From Cepaea nemoralis (taxonomy: Eukaryota; Mollusca; Gastropoda; Stylommatophora; Helicidae): a stretch of 64,000 nt of DNA. The stretch lies in the NCBI GenBank assembly GCA_014155875.1, contig JACEFZ010021723.1:62001-126000 (forward strand), written 5' to 3'. The notes below the pieces were generated by a model. The model made no database searches. It had not been told where the DNA came from and saw only the letters and a list, made by a program, of their open reading frames with translations. Numbering within the stretch: position 1 is the stretch's first letter; each line of letters begins with the position of its first letter. The position numbers were made by a program, and so were the translations under genes. This document shows, in pieces, positions 1 through 10,800 of the stretch.

Positions 1-616
1 TTAGCATACGCCATCCTCTTCTCCAAGGAGCCAATTACGTAAGTTACATGCATATATATGTGTTCAATGAACTAGTTACTATGGCAGAGAGTCAAGTTAG
101 CGTACGCCATCCTCTTCTCCAAGGAACCAATTACGTAAGTTACATGCATATATATGTGTTCAATGAACTAGTTACTATGGCAGAGAGTCAAGTTAGCGTA
201 CACCATACTCTTCACCAAGGAGCCAATTACGTAAGTTACATGCATATATATGTGTTCAATGAACTAGTTACTATGGCAGAGAGTCAAGTTAGCGTACGCC
301 ATCCTCTTCTCCAAGGAACCAATTACGTAAGTTACATGCATATATATGTGTTCAATGAACTAGTTACTATGGCAGAGAGTCAAGTTAGCATACGCCATCC
401 TCTTCTCCAAGGAGCCAATTACGTAAGTTACATGCATATATATGTGTTCAATGAACTAGTTACTATGGCAGAGAGTCAAGTTAGCGTACGCCATCCTCTT
501 CTCCAAGGAACCAATTACGTAAGTTACATGCATATATATGTGTTCAATGAACTAGTTACTATGGCAGAGAGTCAAGTTAGCGTACGCCATACTCTTCACC
601 AAGAAACCAATTACGT
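1..616. repeat. 96-bp minisatellite (cut by window start)
   Basis: About 6.4 head-to-tail copies of a 96-bp unit begin at 1, 97, 193, 289, 385, 481 and 577. Units differ by a few substitutions (for example CGTACGCC or CATACGCC, and TCTTCTCC or TCTTCACC). Because 96 is a multiple of three, one forward frame stays open through 48-638, which I treat as a by-product. The last unit runs directly into the next array through the motif AATTACGTGAAGATTTGTG. Confidence 0.95.
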
Positions 617-3600
617 GAAGATTTGTGTCAATAACTAGCTTTCTGTTTGTGTTCATTGAAGGAAAGAAGATGTGTAGTTTGATTCCATGGTTGAATATAG
701 GTGTCAATAACTGGCTTTCTGTTTGTGTTCATTGAAGGAAAGAAGATGTGTAGTTGATTCCATGGTTGAAGATTGGTGTCAATAACTGGCTTTCTGTTTG
801 TGTTCATTGAAGGAAAGAAGATGTGTAGTTCTAGTTGATTCCATGGTTGAAGATTGGTGTCAATAACTGCCTTTCTGTTTGTGTTCATTGAAGGAAAGAA
901 GATGTGTAGTTGATTCCATGGTTGAAGATTGGTGTCAATAACTAGCTTTCTGTTTGTGTTCATTGAAGGAAAGAAGATGTGTAGTTCTAGTTGATTCCAT
1001 GGTTGAAGATTGTGTCAATAACTAGCTTTCTGTTTGTGTTCATTGAAGGAAAGAAGATGTGTAGTTGATTCCATGGTTGAAGATTTGTGTCAATAACTAG
1101 CTTTTCTGTTTGTGTTCATTGAAGGAAAGAAGATGTGTAGTTGATTCCATGGTTGAAGATTGTGTCAATAACTAGCTTTCTGTTTGTGTTCATTGAAGGA
1201 AAGAAGATGTGTAGTTCTAGTTGATTCCATGGTTGAAGATTGGTGTCAATAACTGCCTTTCTGTTTGTGTTCATTGAAGGAAAGAAGATGTGTAGTTGAT
1301 TCCATGGTTGAAGATTGGTGTCAATAACTGCCTTTCTGTTTGTGTTCATTGAAGGAAAGAAGATGTGTAGTTGATTCCGTGGTTGAAGATTTGTGTCAAT
1401 AACTAGCTTTCTGTTTGTGTTCATTAAAGGAAAGAAGATGTGTAGTTGATTCCATGGTTGAAGATTGGTGTCAATAACTAGCTTTCTGTTTGTGTTCATT
1501 GAAGGAAAGAAGATGTGTAGTTCTAGTTGATTCCATGGTTGAAGATTGGTGTCAATAACTGCCTTTCTGTTTGTGTTCATTGAAGGAAAGAAGATGTGTA
1601 GTTGATTCCATGGTTGAAGATTGGTGTCAATAACTAGCTTTCTGTTTGTGTTCATTGAAGGAAAGAAGATGTGTAGTTCTAGTTGATTCCATGGTTGAAG
1701 ATTGGTGTCAATAACTAGCTTTCTGTTTGTGTTCATTGAAGGAAAGAAGATGTGTAGTTGATTCCATGGTTGAAGATTTGTGTCAATAACTAGCTTTCTG
1801 TTTGTGTTCAATGAAGGAAAGAAGATGTGTAGTTGATTCCATGGTTGAAGATTGGTGTCAATAACTAGCTTTCTGTTTGTGTTCATTGAAGGAAAGAAGA
1901 TGTGTAGTTCTAGTTGATTCCATGGTTGAAGATTGGTGTCAATAACTGCCTTTCTGTTTGTGTTCATTGAAGGAAAGAAGATGTGTAGTTGATTCCATGG
2001 TTGAAGATTGGTGTCAATAACTGGCTTTCTGTTTGTGTTCATTGAAGGAAAGAAGATGTGTAGTTGATTCCATGGTTGAAGATTGGTGTCAATAACTGGC
2101 TTTCTGTTTGTGTTCATTGAAGGAAAGAAGATGTGTAGTTGATTCCATGGTTGAAGATTGGTGTCAATAACTAGCTTCTGTTTGTGTTCATTGAAGGAAA
2201 GAAGATGTGTAGTTCTAGTTGATTCCATGGTTGAAGATTGGTGTCAATAACTGCCTTTCTGTTTGTGTTCATTGAAGGAAAGAAGATGTGTAGTTGATTC
2301 CATGGTTGAAGATTGGTGTCAATAACTAGCTTTCTGTTTGTGTTCATTGAAGGAAAGAAGATGTGTAGTTCTAGTTGATTCCATGGTTGAAGATTGGTGT
2401 CAATAACTAGCTTTCTGTTTGTGTTCATTGAAGGAAAGAAGATGTGTTAGTTGATTCCATGGTTGAAGATTTGTGTCAATAACTAGCTTTCTGTTTGTGT
2501 TCATTGAAGGAAAGAAGATGTGTAGTTGATTCCATGGTTGAAGATTGGTGTCAATAACTAGCTTTCTGTTTGTGTTCATTGAAGGAAAGAAGATGTGTAG
2601 TTCTAGTTGATTCCATGGTTGAAGATTGGTGTCAATAACTGCCTTTCTGTTTGTGTTCATTGAAGGAAAGAAGATGTGTAGTTGATTCCATGGTTGAAGA
2701 TTGGTGTCAATAACTAGCTTTCTGTTTGTGTTCATTGAAGGAAAGAAGATGTGTAGTTCTAGTTGATTCCATGGTTGAAGATTGGTGTCAATAACTAGCT
2801 TTCTGTTTGTGTTCATTGAAGGAAAGAAGATGTGTAGTTCTAGTTGATTCCATAGTTGAAGATTGGTGTCAATAACTAGCTTTCTGTTTGTGTTCATTGA
2901 AGGAAAGAAGATGTGTAGTTCTAGTTGATTCCATGGTTGAAGATTGGTGTCAATAACTAGCTTTCTGTTTGTGTTCATTGAAGGAAAGAAGATGTGTAGT
3001 TGATTCCATGGTTGAAGATTGGTGTCAATAACTAGCTTTCTGTTTGTGTTCATTGAAGGAAAGAAGATGTGTAGTTCTAGTTGATTCCATGGTTGAAGAT
3101 TGGTGTCAATAACTGCCTTTCTGTTTGTGTTCATTGAAGGAAAGAAGATGTGTAGTTGATTCCATGGTTGAAGATTGGTGTCAATAACTAGCTTTCTGTT
3201 TGTGTTCATTGAAGGAAAGAAGATGTGTAGTTCTAGTTGATTCCATGGTTGAAGATTGGTGTCAATAACTAGCTTTCTGTTTGTGTTCATTGAAGGAAAG
3301 AAGATGTGTAGTTCTAGTTGATTCCATGGTTGAAGATTGGTGTCAATAACTAGCTTTCTGTTTGTGTTCATTGAAGGAAAGAAGATGTGTAGTTCTAGTT
3401 GATTCCATGGTTGAAGATTGGTGTCAATAACTAGCTTTCTGTTTGTGTTCATTGAAGGAAAGAAGATGTGTAGTTCTAGTTGATTCCATGGTTGAAGATT
3501 GGTGTCAATAACTAGCTTTCTGTTTGTGTTCATTGAAGGAAAGAAGATGTGTAGTTCTAGTTGATTCCATGGTTGAAGATTGGTGTCAATAACTGGCTTT

Positions 3601-6600
3601 CTGTTTGTGTTCATTGAAGGAAAGAAGATGTGTAGTTGATTCCATGGTTGAAGATTGGTGTCAATAACTGGCTTTCTCTTTGTGTTCATTGAAGGAAAGA
3701 AGACGTGTAGTTGATTCCATGGTTGAAGATTGGTGTCAATAACTAGCTTTCTGTTTGTGTTCATTGAAGGAAAGAAGATGTGTGGTTGAATCCATGGTTG
3801 AAGATTGGTGTCAATAACTGGCTTTCTGTTTGTGTTCATTGAAGGAAAGAAGATGTGTGGTTGAATCCATGGTTGAAGATTGGTGTCAATAACTAGCTTT
3901 CTGTTTGTGTTCATTGAAGGAAAGAAGATGTGTAGTTCTAGTTGATTCCATGGTTGAAGATTGGTGTCAATAACTAGCTTTCTGTTTGTGTTCATTGAAG
4001 GAAAGAAGATGTGTAGTTCTAGTTGATTCCATGGTTGAAGATTGGTGTCAATAACTAGCTTTCTGTTTGTGTTCATTGAAGGAAAGAAGATGTGTAGTTC
4101 TAGTTGATTCCATGGTTGAAGATTGGTGTCAATAACTAGCTTTCTGTTTGTGTTCATTGAAGGAAAGAAGATGTGTAGTTCTAGTTGATTCCATGGTTGA
4201 AGATTGGTGTCAATAACTGGCTTTCTGTTTGTGTTCATTGAAGGAAAGAAGATGTGTAGTTGATTCCATGGTTGAAGATTGGTGTCAATAACTGGCTTTC
4301 TGTTTGTGTTCATTGAAGGAAAGAAGACGTGTAGTTGATTCCATGGTTGAAGATTGGTGTCAATAACTAGCTTTCTGTTTGTGTTCATTGAAGGAAAGAA
4401 GATGTGTGGTTGAATCCATGGTTGAAGATTGGTGTCAATAACTGGCTTTCTGTTTGTGTTCATTGAAGGAAAGAAGATGTGTGGTTGAATCCATGGTTGA
4501 AGATTGGTGTCAATAACTAGCTTTCTGTTTGTGTTCATTGAAGGAAAGAAGATGTGTGGTTGAATCCATGGTTGAAGATTTGTGTCAATAACTAGCTTTC
4601 TGTTTGTGTTCATTGAAGGAAAGAAGATGTGTAGTTCTAGTTGAATCCATGGTTGAAGATTGGTGTCAATAACTGGCTTTCTGTTTGTGTTCATTGAAGG
4701 AAAGAAGATGTGTAGTTCTAGTTGAATCCATGGTTGAAGATTTGTGTCAATAACTGGCTTTCTGTTTGTGTTCATTGAAGGAAAGAAGATGTGTAGTTGA
4801 TTCCATGGTTGAAGATTGGTGTCAATAACTAGCTTTCTGTTTGTGTTCATTGAAGGAAAGAAGATGTGTAGTTGATTCCATGGTTGAAGATTGGTGTCAA
4901 TAACTGGCTTTCTGTTTGTGTTCATTGAAGGAAAGAAGATGTGTAGTTGATTCCATGGTTGAAGATTGGTGTCAATAACTGGCTTTCTGTTTGTGTTCAT
5001 TGAAGGAAAGAAGATGTGTAGTTGATTCCATGGTTGAAGATTGGTGTCAATAACTGGCTTTCTGTTTGTGTTCATTGAAGGAAAGAAGATGTGTGGTTGA
5101 TTCCATGGTTGAAGATTGGTCGAAGGAACAAATTATGTCAAGATTTGTCAATAACTGCCTTTCTGTTTGTGTTGAATGAAGGAAAGAAGATGTGTAGTTG
5201 ATTCCATGGTTGAATATTGGTGTCAATAACTGGCTTTCTGTTTGTGTTGAATGAAGGAAAGAAGATGTGTAGTTGATTCCATGGTTGAAGATTGGTGTCA
5301 ATAACTGGCTTTCTGTTTGTGTTGAATGAAGGAAAGAAGATGTGTAGTTGATTCCATGGTTGAAGATTGGTGTCAATAACTGGCTTTCTGTTTGTGTTGA
5401 ATGAAGGAAAGAAGATGTGTAGTTGATTCCATGGTTGAAGATTGGTGTCAATAACTGGCTTTCTGTTTGTGTTGAATGAAGGAAAGAAGATGTGTAGTTG
5501 ATTCCATGGTTGAAGATTGGTGTCAATAACTGGCTTTCTGTTTGTGTTCATTGAAGGAAAGAAGATGTGTGGTTGATTCCATGGTTGAAGATTGGTGTCA
5601 ATAACTGGCTTTCTGTTGGTGTTGAATGAAGGAAAGAAGATGTGTGGTTGATTCTATGGTTGAAGATTGGTGTCAATAACTGGTTTTCTGTTTGTGTTGA
5701 ATGAAGGAAAGAAGATGTATGGTTGATTCCATGGTTGAAGATTGGTTGAAGGAACAAATTACTTGAAGATTTGTGTCAATAACTGGCTTTCTGTTTGTGT
5801 TGAATGAAGGAAAGAAGATGTGTAGTTGATTCCATGGTTGAAGATTGGTGTCAATAACTGGCTTTCTGTTTGTGTTGAATGAAGGAATAAAGATGTGTAG
5901 TTGATTCCATGGTTGAAGATTGGTGTCAATAACTGGCTTTCTGTTTGTGTTCATTGAAGGAAAGAAGATGTGTAGTTGATTCCATGGTTGAAGATTGGTG
6001 TCATTAACTGGCTTTCTGTTTGTGTTCATTGAAGGAAAGAAGATGTGTAGTTGATTCCATGGTTGAAGATTGGTGTCATTAACTGGCTTTCTGTTTGTGT
6101 TCATTGAAGGAAAGAGGATGCGTGGTTATTTCCAAGGTTGAAGATTGGTGTCAATAACTGGCTTTCTGTTTGTGTTCAATGAAGGAAAGAAGATGTGTAG
6201 TTGATTCCATGGTTGAAGATTGGTGTCAATAACTGGCTTTCTGTTTGTGTTCATTGAAGGAAAGAAGATGTGTGGTTGATTCCATGGTTGAAGATTGGTG
6301 TCAATAACTGGCTTTCTGTTGGTGTTGAATGAAGGAAAGAAGATGTGTGGTTGATTCTATGGTTGAAGATTGGTGTCAATAACTGGTTTTCTGTTTGTGT
6401 TGAATGAAGGAAAGAAGATGTATGGTTGATTCCATGGTTGAAGATTGGTTGAAGGAACAAATTACTTGAAGATTTGTGTCAATAACTGGCTTTCTGTTTG
6501 TGTTGAATGAAGGAAAGAAGATGTGTAGTTGATTCCATGGTTGAAGATTGGTGTCAATAACTGGCTTTCTGTTTGTGTTGAATGAAGGAAAGAAGATGTG

Positions 6601-6887
6601 TAGTTGATTCCATGGTTGAAGATTGGTGTCATTAACTGGCTTTCTGTTTGTGTTCATTGAAGGAAAGAAGATGTGTAGTTGATTCCATGGTTGAAGATTG
6701 GTGTCATTAACTGGCTTTCTGTTTGTGTTCATTGAAGGAAAGAAGATGTGTAGTTGATTCCATGGTTGAAGATTGGTGTCATTAACTGGCTTTCTGTTTG
6801 TGTTCATTGAAGGAAAGAGGATGCGTGGTTATTTCCAAGGTTGAATATTGGTGTCAATAACTGGCTTTCTGTTTGTATTGAATGAAG
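617..6887. repeat. 75/81-bp minisatellite abutting the TRABD exon
   Basis: Roughly 80 tandem units. The basic unit is 75 bp; a second type is 81 bp, with an extra CTAGTT after GTGTAGTT. Each unit holds a pyrimidine-rich stretch (GGCTTTCTGTTTGTGTTC), then ATTGAAG, then GAAAGAAGATGTG. The final unit is continuous with the coding exon at 6888, and those last 13 bases are the first 13 bases of that exon. Both unit lengths are multiples of three, so long minus-strand reading frames exist (for example 2400-5075). They are broken elsewhere by one-base indels (near 1011, 1158, 2176 and 2446), so I do not call a protein. A 703-bp block, 5548-6250, is repeated nearly exactly at 6251-6890. Confidence 0.95.
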
Positions 6888-7060
6888 GAAAGAAGATGTG
6901 GAGAAGTGCAAACAGAAGGACATGTTGGAGCAGATGATTGAGGAAATGACTGGAGAGTTCCCTGCCCTTGGCCGTGTCTTTGTGAAGGAGCGGGATATTT
7001 ACTTGACACATTCATTGCGTAAAGTGGCTCAACCAATACCATGTCCTGATGCTCCAGAAG
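6888..7060 (+). CDS. TRABD: TraB-domain protein (TRABD-like), internal exon
   Basis: This exon encodes part of a TraB/PrgY/GumN-family protein. The frame reads KEDVEKCKQKDMLEQ, then EMTGEFPALGRVFVKERDIY, which matches the vertebrate TRABD pattern as I recall it (CKQ-D-LE, GEFP-L, ERD-YL). The animal protein's role is poorly known; a plant relative has been reported at mitochondria-ER contacts. The exon starts after the acceptor ATGAAG at 6882-6887 in phase 2 and ends in GAAG before the donor GTAGGA at 7061. This phase fits the next exon at 8912. The reading frame closes upstream (TGA at 6883), so an intron boundary is needed here. More 5' exons must lie left of the window. Both flanks are minisatellite right up to the splice sites. 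Exon limits are inferred; the family assignment is firm. Confidence 0.85.
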
Positions 7061-7063
7061 GTA

Positions 7064-7950
7064 GGACAGTCTATATCACATACTTGACCACATGCTGATG
7101 ACAGCCAGTCTATATCACATACTTGACCACATGCTGATGACAGCCAGTCTAGATCACATACTTGACCACATGCTGATGACAGCCAGTCTAGATCACATAC
7201 TTGACCACATGCTGATGACAGCCAGTCTAGATCACATACTTGACCACATGCTGATGACAGGCTAGATCACAGACTTGACCACATGCTGATGGCAGTCTAG
7301 ATCACATACTTGACCACATGCTTATGACAGTCTAGATCACATACTTGACCACATACTGATGACAGGCTAGATCACATACTTGACCACATGCTGATGGCAG
7401 TCTAGATCACATACTTGACCACATACTAATGACAAGCTAGATCACAGACTTGACCACATGCTGATGGCAGTCTAGATCACATACTTGACCACATGCTTAT
7501 GACAGTCTAGATCACATACTTGACCACATGCTGATGACAGGCTAGATCACATACTTGACCACATACTGATGACAGGCTAGATCACATACTTGACCACATA
7601 CTGATGACAGGCTAGATCATAGACTTGACCACATACTGATGACAGTCTAGATCACATACTTGACCACATGCTGATGACAGGCTAGATCACATACTTGACC
7701 ACATACTGATGACAGGCCAGATCACATACTTGACCACATGCTGATGACAGTCTAGATCACATACTTGACCACATGCTTATGACAGTCTAGATCACATACT
7801 TGACCATACTGATGACAGGCTAGATCACATACTTGACCACATACTGATGACAGGCTAGATCACATACTTGACCACATGCTGATGACAGTGTAGATCACAT
7901 ACTTGACCACATGCTTATGACAGTCTAGATCACATACTTGACCATATACT
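7064..7950. repeat. 35-39 bp minisatellite starting at the splice donor
   Basis: About 24 tandem units contain CACATACTTGACCACATGCT and GATGACAG(CCAG)TCTAGAT. Unit length falls from 39 bp at the left to 35 bp further right through loss of CCAG. The first unit begins only about four bases inside the intron, after the donor GTAG at 7061. No coding potential is seen. Confidence 0.95.
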
Positions 7951-8380
7951 GATGATGGTGGCCGGCTGTTGCTGAATTGGCTGGTTTGCCTTTTCAGTTC
8001 ACGAGTGCATTTTTCATGAGATTCCTGGGAGTCGTCATTGAAGCTACGAAGTTTGTGCTTTGTGCGGCGCTTTTTGCGGGTCAGCCCTGCGGAAAGAGAC
8101 CAAGCCGTATGGGATAAAACCTGGGCCAGTGAAGTCTTTCTGGTGACTGCCAATTCCATCGACGATGAACTGTATTTTTTGTGGAGGACCTTTGTGTTGG
8201 CATTCTGGCGGCGGCCTTATGCACAGTGTACCTGTGCGGGCTGTTGGTTTGCTGATACTCCTGTCTATTCCATTGTTCTCATAGGGCAGTGAGGAGCATT
8301 TTGTGTGATATTCATTGGCACGGGAACGGAGCATAATGGGGATGACCCGTTGCCGTGAAGTTGGAACCGCGACTAATTAA
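7951..8380. other. Unassigned intronic sequence, GC-richer than its surroundings
   Basis: About 430 bases of non-repetitive sequence in the intron between the first two TRABD exons. A 96-codon open frame exists on the minus strand (8044-8334) and shorter ones overlap it, but none resembles a protein I recognise. The base composition differs from the neighbouring AT-rich arrays, so it may be an old mobile-element fragment. Confidence 0.4.
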
Positions 8381-8600
8381 AGATATGACTGAGCTACCTT
8401 ATGACAGTAGATGGTAGTACAAGCTTTCTGTTGATGCTGAATGGTGGGTCTCAGATATGACTGAGCCACCGTACGACAGTAGACTGTACTACTACTAGCT
8501 TTCTGTTAGCACCAAATGTTGGGCTTAGTCAGATATGACTGAGCTACCATATGACAGTAGACTGTACTACTAGCTTTCTGTTAGCACCGAATGTTGGGCA
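8381..8600. repeat. About 72-bp tandem repeat, three copies
   Basis: Three diverged copies begin near 8383, 8454 and 8532. Each carries AGATATGACTGAG, then TATGACAGTAGA, then AGCTTTCTGTT, and ends in a variant of GAATGTTGGGC. The third copy runs into the RTE-like tail fragment that follows. Confidence 0.8.
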
Positions 8601-8872
8601 GCGCTCACCGAACCCGACACCCCACATTGTGCCAACGACTTCAGGTGGAGGAGCGCAGTTGTGAGGGTACAAGCCTTAACCTGGTGCGAGGAAATGCAAC
8701 CTAAAGACTAAATGTCAGGCAGGGCAGACCAGGCCCTAAGACTTGGTTGGCAACTGATCTAGGATCAAATTTGTGACAGGTGGACAGTTTGCTGTTGGAG
8801 ATCGCAAGGTAAGGAGAAGCATGCCTGTCCATTCCAGTCAGCAAGGCACTTGATGATGATGCAAATAAATAT
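8600..8872 (+). mobile_element. 5'-truncated RTE-like LINE 3' end
   Basis: In the frame from 8800 the sequence reads DRKVRRSMPVHSSQQGT and then a TGA stop inside a short TGATGATGATG run. The intact minus-strand RTE-like element at 28.6-31.7 kb ends in the same way: DRDLWRAMNAYASRHGT, then a TGA that begins a TGA repeat. Shared GGCACTTGATGATGATG supports a common tail. An in-frame stop lies just upstream at 8755, so the fragment is dead. The left limit is a guess. Confidence 0.5.
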
Positions 8873-8911
8873 ATGTGACATGATTGTGACAAGTATTGTG
8901 ACAATCCCTAG

Positions 8912-9011
8912 GTCAGGTCCCATCTGTTGTGGTTGGCGTTGTTGGTATTGGACATGTGCAGGGCATCAAGGATAACTGGGACAAAGATTTGGATATTGAA
9001 GACATCTGCAA
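8912..9011 (+). CDS. TRABD: TraB-domain protein (TRABD-like), penultimate exon
   Basis: The frame reads QVPSVVVGVVGIGHVQGIK, then DNWDKDLDIEDICK. The VVGVVG-GHV-GI--NW pattern is the conserved C-terminal TraB-domain motif of TRABD proteins. The acceptor is CCCTAG at 8906-8911. Exon 6888-7060 ends with one base of a codon, and this exon begins GT CAG, so the join gives GGT CAG in phase. The donor is AA followed by GTATGT at 9012, leaving phase 2. A CT-rich repeat starts immediately after the donor. Confidence 0.88.
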
Positions 9012-9013
9012 GT

Positions 9014-9410
9014 ATGTTCTATGCTGTTGTTCTTCTGTGCTCTTGTTCTTCTGTGTTCTGAGCTGTTGTTCTTTGTTCTTTCTCTTATTCTTCTATGGTC
9101 TGTGCTGTTGTTCTTCTATGTTCTCTTGTTCTTCTATGTTCTGTTCTCTTGTTCTTCTATGTTCTGCTCTCTTGTGTTCATATGTCATGTTCTCTTGTGT
9201 TCATATGTCATGTTCTCTTGTGTTCATATGTCATGTTCTCTTATGTTCATATGTCATGTTTTCTTGTGTTCATATGTCATGTTCTCTTGTGTTCATATGT
9301 CATGTTCTCTTATGTTCATATGTCATGTTTTCTTGTGTTCATATGTCATGTTCTCTTGTGTTCATATGTCATGTTCTCTTGTGTTCATATGTCATGTTCT
9401 CTTGTGCTTG
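9014..9410. repeat. CT-rich 23-bp minisatellite at the intron start
   Basis: The first 150 bases are irregular GTTCTT/TTCTGT repeats. From about 9168 a regular 23-bp unit (GTTCTCTTGTGTTCATATGT plus CAT) repeats about ten times, with G or A at one position. All three forward frames are open only because the unit lacks stops. The low-complexity Cys/Phe/Ser peptides are not credible proteins. Confidence 0.95.
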
Positions 9411-9780
9411 AGTGTCTTAGAGTGTTTTTACATTCTGTCCTAGAGAGTTTGTACATTTTGTCTTAGATTGTTTGTTTAGTCTGTCCTAGAGTGTTTGTAC
9501 ATTTTATCTTAGAGTGTTTGTACATTCTGTCCTAGAGTGTTTGTACATTCTGTCTTCGAGTGTTTGTACATTCTTTCCTAGAGTGCTTGTACATTCTGCC
9601 CTAAAGTGCTTGCACATTCTGTCTTAGAGTGCTTGTACATTCTGTCTTAGAGTGCTTGTACATTTAGTCCTAAAGTGCTTGTACATTATGTCTTAGAGTG
9701 TTTGTACATTATGTCTTAGAGTGTACATTCTGTCTTAGAGTGCTTGTACATTCTGTCTTAGAGTGCTTGTACAATCTGTT
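9411..9780. repeat. Second 23-bp minisatellite
   Basis: About 15 copies of a 23-bp unit contain GTGTTTGTACATTCTGTC and TTAGA or CTAGA. It directly follows the previous array, has the same 23-bp length and shares the GTGTT--ATA/CAT core. The two may be divergent products of one ancestral unit. Confidence 0.93.
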
Positions 9781-9845
9781 TTCTTATGCTTGCTTATTTC
9801 ACTCTGGTAAGTTTTCCAGTAAAAAACAAACATTCATTAATTGCT

Positions 9846-10690
9846 GCTGTCAGATTGGAGGGACTGAGATGGTATGACAGGATCACTAATGTGGAGCTGG
9901 TAGAGAGAACTGGAAGGACTGACACTGTATGACAGGATCACTAATGTGGAGCCTGGTGGAGAGAACTGGAGGGACTGAGATGGTATGACAGGATCACCAA
10001 TGTGGAGCTGGTAGAGAGAACTGGAGGGACTGAGATGGTATGACAGGATCACCAATGTGGAGCTGGTGGAGAGAACTGGAGGGACTGACACTGTATGACA
10101 GGATCACTAATGTGGAGCTGGTAGAGAGAACTGGAGGGACTGAGATGGTATGACAGGATCACCAATGTGGAGCTGGTGGAGAGAACTGGAGGGACTGAGA
10201 TGGTATGACAGGATCACCCATGTGGAGCTGGTGGAGAGAACTGGAGGGACTGACACTGTATGACAGGATCACCAATGTGGAGCTGGTAGAGAGAACTGGA
10301 GGGACTGAGATGGTATGACAGAATCACCAATGTGGAGCTGGTAGAGAGAACTGGAGGGACTGAGATGGTATGACAGAATCACCAATGTGGAGCTGGTAGA
10401 GAGAACTGGAGGGACTGAGATGGTATGACAGGATCACTAATGTGGAGCTGGTGGAGAGAACTGGAGGGACTGATACTGTATGACAGAATCACCAATGTGG
10501 AGCTGGTGGAGAGAACTGGAGGGACTGAGATGGTATGACAGGATCACTAATGTGGAGCTGGTGGAGAGAACTGGAGGAACTGAGATGGTATGACAGGATC
10601 ACTAATGTGGAGCTGGTGGAGAGAACTGGAGGGACTGAGATGGTATGACAGGATCACCAATGTGGAGCTGGTGGAGAGAACTGGACATAG
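9846..10690. repeat. 55-bp minisatellite derived from a LINE coding segment
   Basis: About 15 copies of a 55-bp unit contain GGGACTGAGATGGTATGACA, then GGATCACCAATGTGGAGC, then TGGTAGAGAGAACTG. In one frame a unit reads LRWYDRITNVELVERTG. This continues after the last unit into a LINE-like C-terminal reverse-transcriptase segment (see 10590-10800). The unit is not a multiple of three, so the frame is lost between copies. Confidence 0.9.
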
Positions 10691-10800
10691 ACCAGTTGAT
10701 CGAGGGCTGAGGACAAGTTACTGGCACTGGACAGGACACACACGTCTGAGAACAGTACCACTAGGCAGGTCTAAGACTGGACAAGACACACACATCTGAG
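10590..10800 (+). pseudogene. Fragment of a LINE reverse transcriptase C-terminus
   Basis: The open frame 10590-10799 includes RWYDRITNVELVERTGHRPV and then WHWTGHTRL. It resembles the region after the RT domain of many LINEs, where (R)-W-D-(I/V)TN-E-RTG is followed by a W-W-GH(T/V) motif. It has no start or upstream RT core and appears to be the source of the 55-bp array on its left. Clade is not assigned. Confidence 0.5.

Noticed and set aside
48..638. 196-codon repetitive ORF in the 96-bp array
   Set aside because: The unit length is a multiple of three and lacks stops in one frame. No start context, splice sites or family similarity.
1116..6807. Several long minus-strand ORFs in the 75/81-bp array
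   Set aside because: Open in more than one register, interrupted by one-base indels between units, and explained by the satellite period.
7064..7950. CRISPR-like spacing of short repeats (also at 14516-16890 and 47290-49213)
   Set aside because: The whole unit is repeated with no unique spacers and the genome is eukaryotic; these are minisatellites.
9021..9466. Overlapping Cys/Phe/Ser-rich ORFs
   Set aside because: All three frames are open because the 23-bp unit lacks stops. Low complexity, and intronic to TRABD.
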